Source: Yamagishiella unicocca (taxonomy: Eukaryota > Chlorophyta > Chlorophyceae > Chlamydomonadales > Volvocaceae). Taken from it: 64,000 nucleotides of DNA. The stretch spans positions 1,291,001 to 1,355,000 of the forward strand of contig BDSL01000012.1 of NCBI GenBank assembly GCA_003116995.1. The letters are read 5' to 3'. This document shows positions 48,369-59,929 of the stretch, piece by piece (the first letter of the stretch is position 1; every line of letters begins with the position of its first letter). Position numbers and translations under genes: made by a program. Below the pieces are notes generated by a model that was not told where the DNA came from, made no database searches, and saw nothing but the letters and a program-made list of their open reading frames with translations.

Positions 48369-48833
48369 AACACTAGCCTTGCACTCGACTATACATTCTG
48401 CTGGCGCAAGTTTTGCAACGTTAACGCATGCATTCAACAGCCAAGACTTGCATAGTGACGCTTTTATTTTACTGTCTGTGACAAATTATTTGGGATGGAG
48501 CTGGATGGAGTGTGTAAAACAACTAGAGGATGGCGTTGTTGATCCCTGACAATTTGCATCCCTAGCCGACCTTCTTCGCTTACTTATCTAACTTAACCGT
48601 CATGCACCCTTTCATTGTTGTGCGTTTCCGAGAGACCACGTGCACGTCATCCGCGGAGGTCCGACCTCATAAGGCCCGCGCAGTAACGATACCTAAGGAA
48701 CCGATACTTAAAGGACACTGTCCCAAACTTCCTATAATTCTTACAATACCATCTGGCAGGATTCCTGCGGGCGACTACGCACTCATAGGACTTTTGAACA
48801 GCACAGGGGTTTCCTCCGCAGCGAGGCACGGAA
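48369..48833 (+). promoter_or_regulatory. Remaining 5' flank of the carbonic anhydrase gene
   Basis: 465 bp between the mobile element and the start codon. It contains one GANTTNC match (GACTTGC, 48,445-48,451), the enhancer consensus reported for the low-CO2-induced Chlamydomonas Cah1 promoter, and a TATAAT-like stretch at about 48,734. A single 7-bp degenerate match is weak evidence of function. Confidence 0.35.
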
Positions 48834-51800
48834 ATGGCTTCATCGTGGCTGATATTGCCGCTGCTCCTTGGAGCCCTGCAGCTTGTTGGACTGGCCTCCG
48901 CTTGCATCTTCAAGTATGGTACATCGCCAGACTCGTTGGTGAGCCGTGAGGGGCACAAGTGTGACCATCGCCGCCAAATACGTGAAGGGACCACCGCCAC
49001 AGCCTCCGATAGTTTATAAGCAATTATATTGATCCAATTTGAGTGTGTCGTGCTGATGGGCTGCACCTCCAGAATGTTTATTTGGGTGCGCGTTCGGACG
49101 CTGTCGTTAATATGCTAGGCGGCTTTCAGCGACACGATCCCCCGTTATTATACCACCTCATAAGCTCAAGTCGTCAGCTGATGAATAATTGTTTCCTATC
49201 ACAGTCGGCCCCGCATGGTGGGAGCCATTGGGACCACGGCATGTCGGGAGTGGACTGGTAAGTTGCGCTGAAGTGCCGGTAGCAAATGGGTAAAGCAGCC
49301 ATAAATGCAGTTATCAAGGCAACATTAATCCATGTAGCAATGCTTGTCGTTGTGGACCTGCCGCCGCAGGAATGGCGTGGATGCTACTGGCAATCCTTGG
49401 CTGTGCATGACAGGCACTCAACAGAGCCCTATAAACGTTCCAGCGGCACATGTTCTTGGTTAGTTACCTGTTATTTGGTTTGTTGCTCCTGTAGGCTTGC
49501 CTAATGCTGTTGCTCGCTTACGTTGCGCGGAACGCGCTTGCCCACGCTTGCTTGCGAGTGCCTCCCAACTGCTGTATGTTATTTAACTGGCTCGCTGCAG
49601 CCGGTTGTTTTCGTGGTAAAAGGCCAATGTTGAGCTCTTTCTGCGTGCAACCGTTAGCAACGAACCATGTCGTGCTTTGCAGACGGCACTGGACCCAAGA
49701 TTCCGAGCAACCTACGCACCAACTGGACCTACCCCAACCTCGTCTCCAACGGCAGCGACGTGGAGGTCATCAACAACGGACACGCTATTCAAGTGGAGTG
49801 GCTGTACGCGTACACGGCCAGTGTGAAGATCGCTGTTCCCGGTGAGCTAAGAACCGCGCCAGCGACCAAGGAACGCAAGCACAGGATTAAATAGTCCTCT
49901 CTGTTGCATGATACTGGGCGAGAAACTCCAAGCCCTGGTGCAAACACCTACGTTCGGTACTTTGCAGCCCGGTGCTGAAATGAGAGGACCGACTGGCTAC
50001 TACTTGCGCAGCAATGAGAGGACCGACTGGCTACTACTTGCGCAGAAATGAGAGGACCGACTGGCTACTACTTGCGCAGAAATGAGAGGACCGACTGGCT
50101 ACTACTTGCGCAGCAATGAGAGGACCGACTGGCTACTACTTGCGCAGAAATGAGAGGACCGACTGGCTACTACTTGCGCAGAAATGAGAGGACCGACTGG
50201 CTACTACTTGCGCAGCAATGAGAGGACCGACTGGCTACTACTTGCGCAGCAATGAGAGGACCGACTGGCTACTACTTGCGCAGAAATGAGAGGACCGACT
50301 GGCTACTACTTGCGCAGCAATGACATGACGTCAGGCGATGTGCCCGATGGTTATACCTTCTGGTCTGGAACCCACTGCAACAGTTACTACAATGACTTGC
50401 ATCTTCGCCTTACTGTCCTTGTATCGGACGCCCCCGGGTTACGGCAGGTGCTCCTCCGGATCCAACTTCTTTTGAATGGGTCTCACCAGGCGCATACCAC
50501 AGATAAACTTGTACCATGCGTCCGTGAAAGATGGGAAGACTACTTGCGTTAGTTCGGAGCTCGTACCATGTGCGTGCGCGTCAGCAGGCAACTGCGGCCC
50601 CCCTTCGTTTCACGGCATTCACCCTGACTCCTTCCCGCCGCCTCCACTACCGCAGCCAGCCCAACCGCAACCACTCCAATCACCGCTGTGCTTGACATGA
50701 CCGCCGATGATAGCGCGTCCACCGTCAACGCCAAGCCCATTCAGTTTCATTTTCATACCACCTCTGAGCACCTCCTGGCAGGCGAGTACGGGAGAACAGC
50801 AACGGGTGGCGGGTCTGTCTATCTCGTGGTCGTGTTGCAAAGGTTGATCAGTCCTCGCGTGCCCCTCTCCTTGCTTTGGCTGGTGACTTCTCCCCATGCT
50901 CGCTCATAGCTTGGTTTCTGTTCCATTCCCTATTTCGACTCGTACGTGCCTTAACGTACGCGTCCGGCGACGCCATGAATGCATGCCCTGCGATGCGCAC
51001 GCTGGTTCTGCCTTTTGGCCTGGAGCCCACTGTAACAAGCGTTGCTACCATGAACAAATTCCCTTGATTGCACCGCCGGTGTTTATCTTGTTCCCCGTCC
51101 AGGTCGGTACTTCCCGCTCGAGATGCACATTGTTCATAAAGTCACCGAGCTGCCCCGCTGCGCTGCTGGCTGCTACTCGGTGATTGGGGTGCTCTTCGAG
51201 CTGACGGATGGTCCCGACAACCACCTGCTGGACCATATCTGGAATGCCATGCCGATGCGTGAGGGGGTGAGTGAGTGGCAAGGCGGCAGCTCGGTTGGGT
51301 GGGCGGCAGGAGGAGTAGCGACGTAACGCATGCAGCAGAGAGGTAGCGACGTAACGCATGCAGCAGAGAGGTAGCGACGGAACGCATGCAGCAGCAGAGA
51401 GGTAGCGACGTAACGCACGCAGCAGAGAGGTAGCGACGTAACGCATGCAGCAGAGAAGTAGCGGGGGACCCGTGCAGCAGAGAGGTAGCGGGGGAACCGA
51501 CGAAACACTAGCAGCAGGAGGGGTAGCGGGGGACCCGTTCAGCACAGAGTGGGTGGGTGCATGGGTCAGTGGGTTGAGTAGCAAAACGTCGTCAGGGATT
51601 GCGTCAGAATGGGTGGTGACGCGGGTCGTACGTAGCGTTCTTCACGCCTCTACGACGGACACCAACGCGGGCCGCATGGTACCTCTGCCCGCCGCCAACG
51701 AGATAGCGGACCGCACATGGCGTACGGGTACGACATACGCACGATCCCACCTAACGCCTAACCCAACGGCACCACAACGCTAAAGCATATGCAGCGCCGG

Positions 51801-53204
51801 TCCTTATAAACCGCCTCAGAGTTTCCTGCTGCAGGAGAGGAAACAGCCTTCTTGTCCGAATGATCCTTCCGCCGCCTCGCGCCTGCGCCCCCAGGAAGTC
51901 AAGTACGTGCCGCGCGGCGCCCAGATTCGGCTGAACGACCTGATCCCTCACTCGCATCAGTACGTCACGTACTCCGGTAGCCTGACCACACCGCCCTGCA
52001 CGGAGGGGCTGCTGTGGCACGTCTTGACGCACACCCAGAAAATCAGTCAGGCGCAGGTACGACGTACGACAGCGAAATTAGACACAGACCGAAGCTGTCC
52101 AGCTAGAATATTGATTGGTTATAAGCCGTACGTGGGGGACGAAATGCACGAAGCAGATGGCACGATGAGCGAGCCATGGCGTTGCAGGAGGGATCAACGA
52201 AGGAAGCAACTAGCTAGCTAGCCCTCTAATACCGCGGTGATACCTGGTTGACACGAAAGAAAAAGAACAGGCTGAAGTTTAGAACGCAACTAGGTTTACA
52301 ACTGCTTGCGATTGCGGAGCGGGTGAAATCGAATAAGAACGTACACGCATGCCACTGCTGCCCCCTCGAAGCATCAATCATACATGCCCGGCCACGTACG
52401 TGTCCCAAGCTTCCTCCGCTATGTTTGGGGGAGCTTGCAAAGGCCGCCCTCCAACGGTCCGTTGATGCATGCATTATAACCAGCGCACACACGCCCGACG
52501 TCCCTCCTGGCTGCAGTGGATCAAATACAAGGAGGCCGTTGGCCACAAGGAATGCACCCTCAAGACGAACGAGACCGCTGCACATCACCACCACCACCAT
52601 CACCACCGCCGCATGCTGACCGAGGAGGAGCCAGCAGGCAACCCCGAAGACTGTGAGTGGATCTCCAAACCCTGAACAGAGCCACTCCGACGCATGGGAT
52701 GCTGCCGATGCACGCTGTTGTTGGGCTGAGAGCAACGGCAAACCAGCCAATTGTCCTGTTGCAACGCGAAAGGATCTCCCATAGATCGATCTCCTGGCTG
52801 TTGTGGGTATCCTCCTCAACGAAAGAAGCGCTGGGTACGTAACCATGCATCCACCATTTCTAGCTGCGCTATCTATGCGGCACGCGGTGCTTGCAACGTC
52901 CCCGGGCCCTCCTCCAACTCATCAGCAGTCCCCTTCCTCACACGTGAACGCTGTATGCACGTCCCCTGCTGGCCCCGCCCGTTCACAAACCTCCGGACGC
53001 TATGCGTACATATGCCCCTTGTGGCGCGCAAATGCATGCATGCCCGTGCCTTAAAAGTCGTAAGCATAGTCACGCTTACATGCATTAAGAATGTTGCGTG
53101 TTCGCACAACACCCCTCGCAGACAACTGCAGCCTGGCCTCCTTTGGGTCCAATTTCCGAGTGGCTCAGCCGCTCAGCAGTCGAGTCGTCAAGCTGGCTTA
53201 CTAA
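48834..53204 (+). CDS. CAH1: Periplasmic alpha-type carbonic anhydrase, 9 exons, 358 aa
   Basis: Exons 48834-48938, 49205-49257, 49370-49458, 49683-49841, 50656-50781, 51103-51266, 51895-52056, 52517-52652 and 53122-53204 splice in frame (1,077 nt). A signal peptide (SSWLILPLLLGALQLVGLAS) precedes ACIFKYGTSPDS and SHWDHGM. Family motifs: QQSPINVP, VINNGHAIQVEW, the zinc ligands in QFHFHTTSEHLLAG (two His) and EMHIVHKV (third His), and GSLTTPPCTEGLLWHVL. Near the C-terminus an eight-His run followed by RRML recalls the His-rich spacer of Chlamydomonas CAH1/CAH2, whose precursors are cut into large and small subunits; the tail ends FRVAQPLSSRVVKLAY. It hydrates CO2 in the periplasm as part of the carbon-concentrating mechanism. 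Length is close to the Chlamydomonas protein. Intron 5 uses a GC donor (GCAG|GCGAGT). CAH1 against CAH2 cannot be separated here. The 5' flank is cut by the element at 48,368. Confidence 0.93.
49979..50322. repeat. 33-bp minisatellite in carbonic anhydrase intron 4 (about 10 copies)
   Basis: Unit AATGAGAGGACCGACTGGCT + ACTACTTGCGCAG, alternating with GCAATGAG and GAAATGAG junctions. Every unit ends in a pyrimidine-containing ...TTGCGCAG, an acceptor-like sequence, although the real acceptor is at 50,654-50,655. Confidence 0.95.
50330..50385 (+). repeat. Tail fragment of the dispersed repeat
   Basis: GCCCGATGGTTATACCTTCT then GGTCTGGAACCCACTGCAAC; near-identical to the end of the copy at 44,468-44,641. 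Lies in carbonic anhydrase intron 4, directly after the 33-bp minisatellite. Confidence 0.6.
50985..51036 (+). repeat. Diverged tail fragment of the dispersed repeat
   Basis: GCGATGCGCACGCTGGTTCT then GGCCTGGAGCCCACTGTAAC; related to 44,600-44,641. In carbonic anhydrase intron 5. Confidence 0.5.
51316..51535. repeat. 28-bp minisatellite in carbonic anhydrase intron 6
   Basis: Imperfect units of GTAGCGACGTAACGCATGCA + GCAGAGAG, becoming GTAGCGGGGGACCC variants towards the right. Lies inside intron 51267-51894. Confidence 0.9.
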
Positions 53205-54238
53205 GGACCGGGCGCCTATCTCGTAAGGCCTTGGATGGACCAATTGAGTAATAAAGGAGGCAGCTGTACGGCAAGCTAGCTAAGCGATCCACTGATGCGC
53301 CATGCCGTTCAAGCACCGATCACGCGGCAAGGCCGCCTCGAATCCCAGCCTGCTGCTTGGTGATCATGACGACGTGAAGGCTCTGAGCGAGTACCCAGCT
53401 AATGATGCATCCCAGGCACAGCGTACATGCCGCCCCTGGCACGCTACTTCGGTTGGAGTGATAGAGAGACAGCAGGGCTTCGCATGAGCCACGTCAGGCG
53501 TACATGCGAGGCTGCTCTGTGTCGAGAGGGCGTTAATTAAGTGTTAGGTCGGCGGACGCGCTGGGGCGGGGTCGGGAGGTGGACGCGAGCTAATCTTCGT
53601 GCCGATCCAACGAACGACCAAGGCGCGTCCATGCAATGGTTGCGACGGCAGCCACGCAAGCCATGCGTGTGGAGCGCAGCGTGGGATATCCTGCGAACCG
53701 TCGCTCGTGTATTTTGTTCTTCTAGAGTTTGATCGACTAGCATACGCGTTATTTTGCACCTGCAGTGACAATAAGTGTGGCTGCGGAAGCTGTCGTCAAA
53801 AGCGGCCTGCTGAGTAAGTTCCGCCGAATGTGAAGGATTGGTAGGGCAGCAGCGGGCCGTTAAGGCCGCTAATGACCGCTAGGGTCCTGCCAAGTCTTTG
53901 ACCCATCTGCGCATTATCTTGCGGTTACTGTCGTCGACCACGTACAACTACCGTGTTCTCGTCCAGAACGACACATACACAGCAGTACACAGTTCATGTG
54001 GATGGAGCAGCGGTAGGTGAGAAGCAAGCTAGGCCTATCTCTGCCCGCTATACAGTTGTTGCTACGCGTATTCTTTAGGTATACATCGCGCTCGATCCAA
54101 ACTCGCACGATTGGGAAGTGTTTGGTCTTACTTCGATGACGGCCGGCTCATCCTCGTCATCCTCGTGCTTTTGTCGTTTTTCATCAAGCATAATGGGGAA
54201 CCGCTATCTATGCATGGGTTGTGGCATGTGACGACGCG
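53205..54238. other. 3' flank of the carbonic anhydrase gene
   Basis: No confident gene. A 61-codon ORF at 53,302 (MPFKHRSRGKAASNPSLLLG) starts 97 bp after the stop codon and most likely lies in the 3' UTR. The rest shows only short chance ORFs. Confidence 0.45.
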
Positions 54239-54703
54239 TCAGTGCGCTCCAGTCGCCTTTCCGCGTGCACTAAATGCCAGGTAGCAGGTTGGCTCGGCCC
54301 TCCGACGGCGGCGGTTGCTGACCCTCTGTCCCTGCTGGTTGAGATTGGGGTGAAGCTTTCGGCGCCTGCGCGGGCGGATTTTCACCCACTGGCAACCGCA
54401 CAGGCCGGCGTACGACACGTCGTTCATCAGGGCCGAGTTGATTCGGATCTCAGCCTGCAGGGCATTCGGCAAGGCCTTCGTGCTTGTGAGCTCTGTAACT
54501 GTAGGGCCCTCGAGGTTGTGCTTACGCACTTGTAGCTGCTCCAGCTCCCTTGTAATATTTGCATTCTGCAGGATGGCGGGTTGGGATCTGGGGACTGCAA
54601 GTGTGACAAATCCCGGTCGTAACACAACGGATGGTAGCGTCGCACCAGCTAACGGCGGATGCGACCCAAGCAAGGGCGAGCTGCAAAGGTAGTAGTACGA
54701 CAT
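54239..54703 (-). CDS. Hypothetical protein or exon with a short coiled coil
   Basis: The ATG at 54,703 opens 154 codons. The central part (NANITRELEQLQVRKHNLEG, then PTVTELTSTKALPNALQAEI and RINSALMNDVSYAGLCGC) reads like genuine protein and is preceded by a good CTGCAG acceptor at about 54,573, so it may be an internal exon of about 60 codons. The Arg-rich end beyond VKIRPRRRRK is probably not coding. No family recognised. Confidence 0.35.
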   Translation of the reverse strand: MSYYYLCSSPLLGSHPPLAGATLPSVVLRPGFVTLAVPRSQPAILQNANITRELEQLQVRKHNLEGPTVTELTSTKALPNALQAEIRINSALMNDVSYAGLCGCQWVKIRPRRRRKLHPNLNQQGQRVSNRRRRRAEPTCYLAFSARGKATGAH

Positions 54704-55203
54704 TGAAAGGTGTGCGAGTGTGGGACGCCAGGAGGGACCTATACGACTTTACACACGTTCCAATTTGACGGCGGGGTAGGGAAGCGTCCCTACCTCGGTC
54801 CACATCTTTCCACGGTAGCACTTTCGCAACGTGTGTGGACTTTTCCAGGGGACGGTTAAAGGTGTCATGTCTTCAGTAAGTCAAATTCGGTTACAAGGTC
54901 CGTGGGCGAGCGTGCTCCAATCGTAATATCCCAAACACGGAATCAGCCAGCACACGGAATGTGGCTTCTTCTCCAAATCCAAGTCCAAATCCGAATCCAG
55001 ATCGCGCGCGCAGTCGATTGCTCCAGAATACGCCCTCATCCCTAGCCCTCGCGGCGACCCAACCACGAACCACCATTAGGCGGCCATAGTGAAGCTCGAG
55101 CCCAGCCCTAAAGCGGAGGTGTGAGGCGAAATCCGAACATCGGGCCGGGTTCGCAACGCCCAGTGTCATTTGCTTTCTAGGTTTTCGGCTGGCTACCTAG
55201 GCG
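54704..55203. other. Region without a recognised gene
   Basis: Short ORFs only. Upstream exons of the plus-strand gene at 55,204 may lie here but could not be picked out. Confidence 0.35.
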
Positions 55204-55595
55204 GTCTGGCAGGTCTTGACTGAAGGCTCAGCCACTGTCGTCTTTATCAGGGCGCTGGAACAACCGCACTATACCAATGTGCCTTTGCCCTTGCCCCACT
55301 CCCCAGATCCCTGGCTCGCAACCCTCGCCAAGCCGCTCCCATACGACCACCGAGCCCGTCCAGCCCTTGCCTCATCAAGCGCTTGCGCGCAAGCTACTTC
55401 CGCGCCTTCTTCGCGGGCGACGGCCGGTTGACGTTCTTCTTCCTGCGGCGCAGGCGACACGACGTGTGAGTGGGGGATGCCGGGGGTCTCTTGCGACGAC
55501 AGCAAAATGATATCAGGCCCTGCCCCGGTAATTGCACCGTTTGCAGGCTGGCGCCTTTAGGACCCTCCAGCCCACGTCATCCCGCCATCCGGTAG
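55204..55595 (+). CDS. C-terminal exons of an unidentified plus-strand gene, with a frame break
   Basis: One frame reads QVLTEGSATVVFIRALEQPH, then YTNVPLPLPHSPDPWLATLA KPLPYDHRAR (two blocks); another frame continues CLIKRLRASYFRAFFAGDGR and LTFFFLRRRRHDV up to a donor GACGT|GTGAGT at 55,465. The next exon, 55547-55595, gives LAPLGPSSPRHPAIR and a TAG with matching phase. Moving between the two frames needs one extra base near 55,350-55,366, in a C-rich stretch. The product is not recognised. It ends 73 bp from the stop of the SURF2-like gene, tail to tail. Confidence 0.35.
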
Positions 55596-55668
55596 CGCTT
55601 TTAGTTGCATGCGTTAACATGAGCGTGAAGCACGGAAGCTTCTGGATCCCTCCCCGGCCTGCCCTGCC

Positions 55669-58600
55669 TCACTTGGGCTTGCCAGCCACGGCGGCTGCCA
55701 CACCGTCCTCTTGCTCCTGCTTCTCCTGCTTCTGCAAAGGCGGCCGCTCTGCGGCAGCGTCCTCCATTCCCGCGTCGTCGCCGCCGTTCGCGTTCGCGTC
55801 CGCGTCGAAATCAAAATCGTCCGGCGCCGGCTCGGCCTGCAAGAGTCCGTTATGGAGAGACACATAGGTAGTTATGCAGCTCAGAACCGACGGCAGCAAG
55901 GTTGCCATTCCCGCCGACAGGAGCGCGACAGTTAGCCGTCCTCGCTGTTACGCCAACTCTACTGTCTTGAGCTAGCCGCCCGGCACGTTGCTGGCGCTGA
56001 CGTGGCCTCCTTCCGTGCAAGGAAAAGTGCGCAAACAGCTTTATCTGGACTCGAACGTTCTTTTGCATTACTAGCGAGCGCCCGCCCGCCTCGCCGCTGC
56101 CTTCACAGCCCCCGACCCGACCTTGCTTGCTGCGCCTCCGAGGAACCCCGAGTATTCCCCCGTTATCCCCCCGTTATCCCCCCGCCGCCAGACCTCCGAC
56201 CGCTCCATCTGTCCCTCACCCCCACCTGCTGCGCCGCCGCCGCTGCCGCCGCCTTTCTCCGCTGCTTCTTGCTCATCTTGCCCTCCTTGCCCCCTGCGCC
56301 CGCCTGCCCTTCCGGTTGTTGCTGCTGCGGCGGCGGCGGTTGTTGCTGCGGTTGCTGCTGCCCCTTCAGTTGAGCCTTCACCTTTTGGTGCTGCCTCTTC
56401 TGCCCCTGAGCCACCTGCTGCCCTAGCTTCTTGGCATCCCCGCCTGAGGCGCCGTTGGCGTCCGCCTGCCCCTTGCCGCCCTTCTTGCCGCCTGCCTTGG
56501 CGGCAGCTGCAGGTGCGCCTGCAGTGAGGAGAGGGCACATGGGTGCTGACGTGGCCGCAGCTGCAGCTACGACGTGACGAAACACGGTGGATCCCGAGAG
56601 ACCACTGGCGGGGGATTGGTCTTGGTGGGTGGGTGGGTGTGTTGCCGCTGGGGGTGGTAAACAACCCTTAACCGCAGCCCCAACCCCAACCCCAACCCCA
56701 ACCGCTGCGCTGACACGCCCGCACCTATTCCCAGCAAGACCAGCAAGACAGTCAGGAGATGTGGGGCCCACATCAGGACCTTCGTCCCTGGACACGTCCC
56801 TTGCCCCCCAACTTACCTGGTGGCTTGCTCAAGCCCGGCCCCGCGGCCCTGCCACTCGGCCCCCTCTCCGCCGCCCTCCCTAAGGGGACCTCCGCGCGCC
56901 AGTCGCACCCACCTCGGCCGCTGGGCCCTGCTCGCTCCCCCAGCTGCTGCTGTTCCTGCTGCTCGTTCCCCTCGTCGCCGCCGTCCCCCTCGTCGTCATC
57001 TAAGCCACCAGACCCAGCGAGCTCTAGGTCATCCTCCATCAGCTCGATCGCAATTCCGTTGTCGTCGCTGCCGTCGTCGCTGCCGCTGCCGCCCTCCTCG
57101 CCTTCGTCATCGTCGCTGCCCTCCTCCCCCTCGCCCTCCCCGCTGCCGTCAGCCTGCCGCCGGTCCGGGGGGCAGAAAAGAACATGCGGATCATAAGCAC
57201 GGCGGCGATGACTCCAGGGGAGCCGTTGTGGTACACCAATCCGCACGTGTGGGATATACATGTTGTGAAAACATCAGATTCCACGCGAAGCGTGGATTTT
57301 GAACGCGAACCATCCTCAAACTAAACGCGAACCATTCTCAAACTAAGATGCGGTTGACGCTTGAGGGCGTTGCTGAGGCTGGCGTGCTTGCAGCATTTTT
57401 TGTCTGCTGCTGCTAAAACAGCGATATCGCAAGTGATGCAACCAAGGCGTGCGGATCGCGGTGTTCGGTCAAGGGGCCTCACCTCCTCCATGTCCTCGTC
57501 CCCGTCTTCGCTGCCTGCTTTGCGCTGCTTCTTGTTCTTCCGGCGGCTACCTTCCGCGTCCTCCTCGCCCGGCTGTGCGCGGCAGGTGTGGCGGAAGGTT
57601 CAAGGCGGGGGCAGCCGAACAGGTAAGGTGGCGACCAACCAGCTTTCGGCTGAGCACCATCACAAACGACGGCAACATGGAGGAACTGCCCAGGCCAGCT
57701 TCAAGGACACACTCCGTTTACGCGTCGACCGCCAACTTGCGCACTCACTCCCCCGCACCCACCAGCACTCAAACCCTAAAATCCTAAAAACCTGCGCCCA
57801 CCAGCACTCACTCCCCTGCACCCACCAGCACTCAAACCCTAAAATCCTACAAACCTGCGCCCACCAGCACTCACTCCCCTGCACCCACCAGTACGATTCC
57901 AAACTGCCGCAGGCTGGGCTCGGGCTTGAGGTCCTGCAGGTCCGCCACGAACCGCGACTTGGCCTTCACGAAGCGCTTACCGCCCATGTGCTTCTTGACC
58001 GCCGCCATGCTCTTCTCCAGCAGCTGCCCGGTCAGGGCGCAGTAGAGCATGTGGCTGCGGCGGCCAGGCGGGGTGAGCGGGGAGGAAGGTGGGGAAAAAG
58101 CGGAGGTGGGGCCGGCCGCCGGCAAGTGCCGGCAGCGGGGCAGGTGCGGGGCCAGGAGGGCGAAGGAGCGGAGGAGCGCGATGAGTCACCTCGCCGGGTG
58201 CAAGCATACCTGGCGCAGAAAGTCGTCAATGGCTTACCCCATGACACATATCTAAACGGAGTAGTAAAGGGATGGAATACATTTTCTTGGAGGCAGAGGG
58301 CGCAGAGGGCAGAGGGCGGCGGGCGGGGTGCTCAGGAGGCGGAGGGTTATACTCACGGGAAGTTCTTGCTAATGACAATGAAGGGCTCGTACTTGGTCAG
58401 CGCCATCTCGGCGTCGTACCGCACCTTCAGCTTGGCGAAGCGCGCGCCGCTGCGGGGGGGTGGGGTGAAGGCAGTGGGAGCGGAAGGGCGGGTGTGTGTG
58501 TGTGTGAAGGCAGTGGGAGCGGAGGGAGTCAACCTCCGGTGCTGCCTCGGACGACCTGAAGGAGCTTTGCGAGCTGGTGGGTGGGTGTGGCTGCCCCAGG

Positions 58601-59929
58601 CCGGTGGGAGGGCCTCAGGTCGACAGAATTTGCTGGTGTTGAACACACGCCTGTGCCCTCACCAGACCTCTCCTCCCAATAACGAAACTCACGTGACATC
58701 CGCTAGTGCCGCTTCTTGCGTGACCGCATGCACCAGTTGACGCCCAAAAGACCCCTGCTAAATCTAGTCTGACATATATTAGCACCGAAGCGCGGCCCGT
58801 TCATCAGCAGCACCAGCAGCATCCAGGGGTGTTGCGATAGGAAGAGCCGCGTGCTGGATGACTAACCTAACGCTATCCGCCTATCCCGGCAGGAGCCCTG
58901 GCCCGGCAGTCCAGCTCTCGCCTGCCGCCACCACCACCTAACTACGGCTTGAACTCACAACCCCAACCGAGATGCAGGCGCCTCTAGGGCCCCTTGATCG
59001 CTCAGTTCCATCAAGGCGTGATGCCGCTACCGAGGCTGCCGCCTCAGGTGGCTGAGCTGCTGCCTCAGGTGGCTGAGTCTCACCGAGTCAAGCTGCACCC
59101 GTGTCGCGCGGGCCCCCCGTACCGCTGTCTTCCTCCTCGCACGTCATCCCTCGACCCCGCCGGCTGTGCCATCAGTTGCCCAGCACGAGCCCGGCTTGCC
59201 ACCGCATGACTTGCACCGGTTTGTGTGTCTTAAGGCCGCGGTGGTTTGTGTGTCTGCGGCCGCGGCACGGATCGCCTCTGCGGGAAGGCCGCCCACGCCC
59301 CCGCACATGCCGCGGCCCTCGCTTAGCGTCCCCAGCCCGCGGACACCACACCCAAGGCGCGGCAGAGGAACTTGCGCCCGCGGCCTCAACAGTCGCGACC
59401 CATCGTATGCCCACCTGGCGTGGCCATAACTGCCGTGGCAGGGCTGTGTGGGAGCTGCGGGCGCTGCACCAGTCGCCCGAATGCAGCCAGGTCGCTGTGT
59501 ACGTGCCCACGCACGAACCCCTCCCTGGACTTTTCCTTGAAGGCTGCACGCGACAAAAAATACTGCATGCGACACAAAACACTGCACGCGACACAAAACA
59601 CACACCTCACACACACACGCTCACATCATTGCGCCCGCATCGTCCCCTGGAGCATTCACTCAGATCCTTTCCTCAAATGCCCACGTGACAGTGCTCCGCG
59701 AGCCACGGCTACCAGGTTTACATTGTCCGGCGTCATGGCGGCCACCGCCTTCGCCCCCTCGGGATGGCCCCCGGACCGGCCCCCCGGCTCACTTTACGAA
59801 CGCGGCGATCTGCTCCGGCCTGCTCGCCGGAAAGCAGTGGTTGTTGACGAGGCATTTTAACTTGCCGTCATCCTGCGGCTCGAAGTAGTCCTTGTACGGC
59901 CCTATGGCCTCCGTCAGCTTGGCGTCCAT
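55669..59929 (-). CDS. SURF2: SURF2-like nucleolar protein, 7 exons, 395 aa
   Basis: Minus-strand exons 59929-59793, 58449-58357, 58054-57889, 57572-57483, 57153-56913, 56518-56226 and 55836-55669 (TGA) join in consistent phases (1,188 nt). The conserved SURF2 region is spread over exons 1-3: KLKCLVNNHCFPASRPEQIA, NGARFAKLKVRYDAEMALTK, YEPFIV, then PHMLYCALTGQLLEKSMAAV and KKHMGGKRFVKA. This corresponds to the Cys/His-containing 'C.LT.H..P...HxxGKRF' repeats of surfeit locus protein 2. A basic segment (RRKNKKQRKAG), a long acidic Asp/Glu/Ser/Gly tract, a Lys/Gln-rich segment (GGKEGKMSKKQRRKAAA) and an acidic end (DDFDFDADANANGGDDAG) follow, which suits a nucleolar protein. The family is poorly characterised; human SURF2 has been linked to ribosome biogenesis (5S RNP). 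Longer than animal SURF2 because of the low-complexity additions. Confidence 0.8.
57750..57890. repeat. ~62-bp minisatellite in SURF2 intron 3
   Basis: Two to three units of CACCCACCAGCACTCAAACC + CTAAAATCCTACAAACCTGC + GCCCACCAGCACTCACTCCC; adjoins the exon 3 donor at 57,888. Confidence 0.85.
58450..59792. other. Long first intron of the SURF2-like gene
   Basis: 1,343 bp, the longest intron of this gene. It holds small direct repeats (CTCAGGTGGCTGAG at about 59,043-59,080; GACACAAAACACTGCACGC at about 59,570-59,600) and no supported exon. Confidence 0.6.

Noticed and set aside
49979..50322. CRISPR-like regular 33-bp repeats
   Set aside because: There are no unique spacers between repeats; it is a simple minisatellite in a eukaryotic intron.
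57775..57850. CCCTAAAA motifs resembling the Chlamydomonas telomere repeat
   Set aside because: The motif occurs once per 62-bp minisatellite unit, not as a tandem telomeric run.
57361..58740. 459-codon plus-strand ORF
   Set aside because: Shadow of SURF2 exons and the intron minisatellite on the opposite strand; the splice-consistent SURF2 model explains the region.
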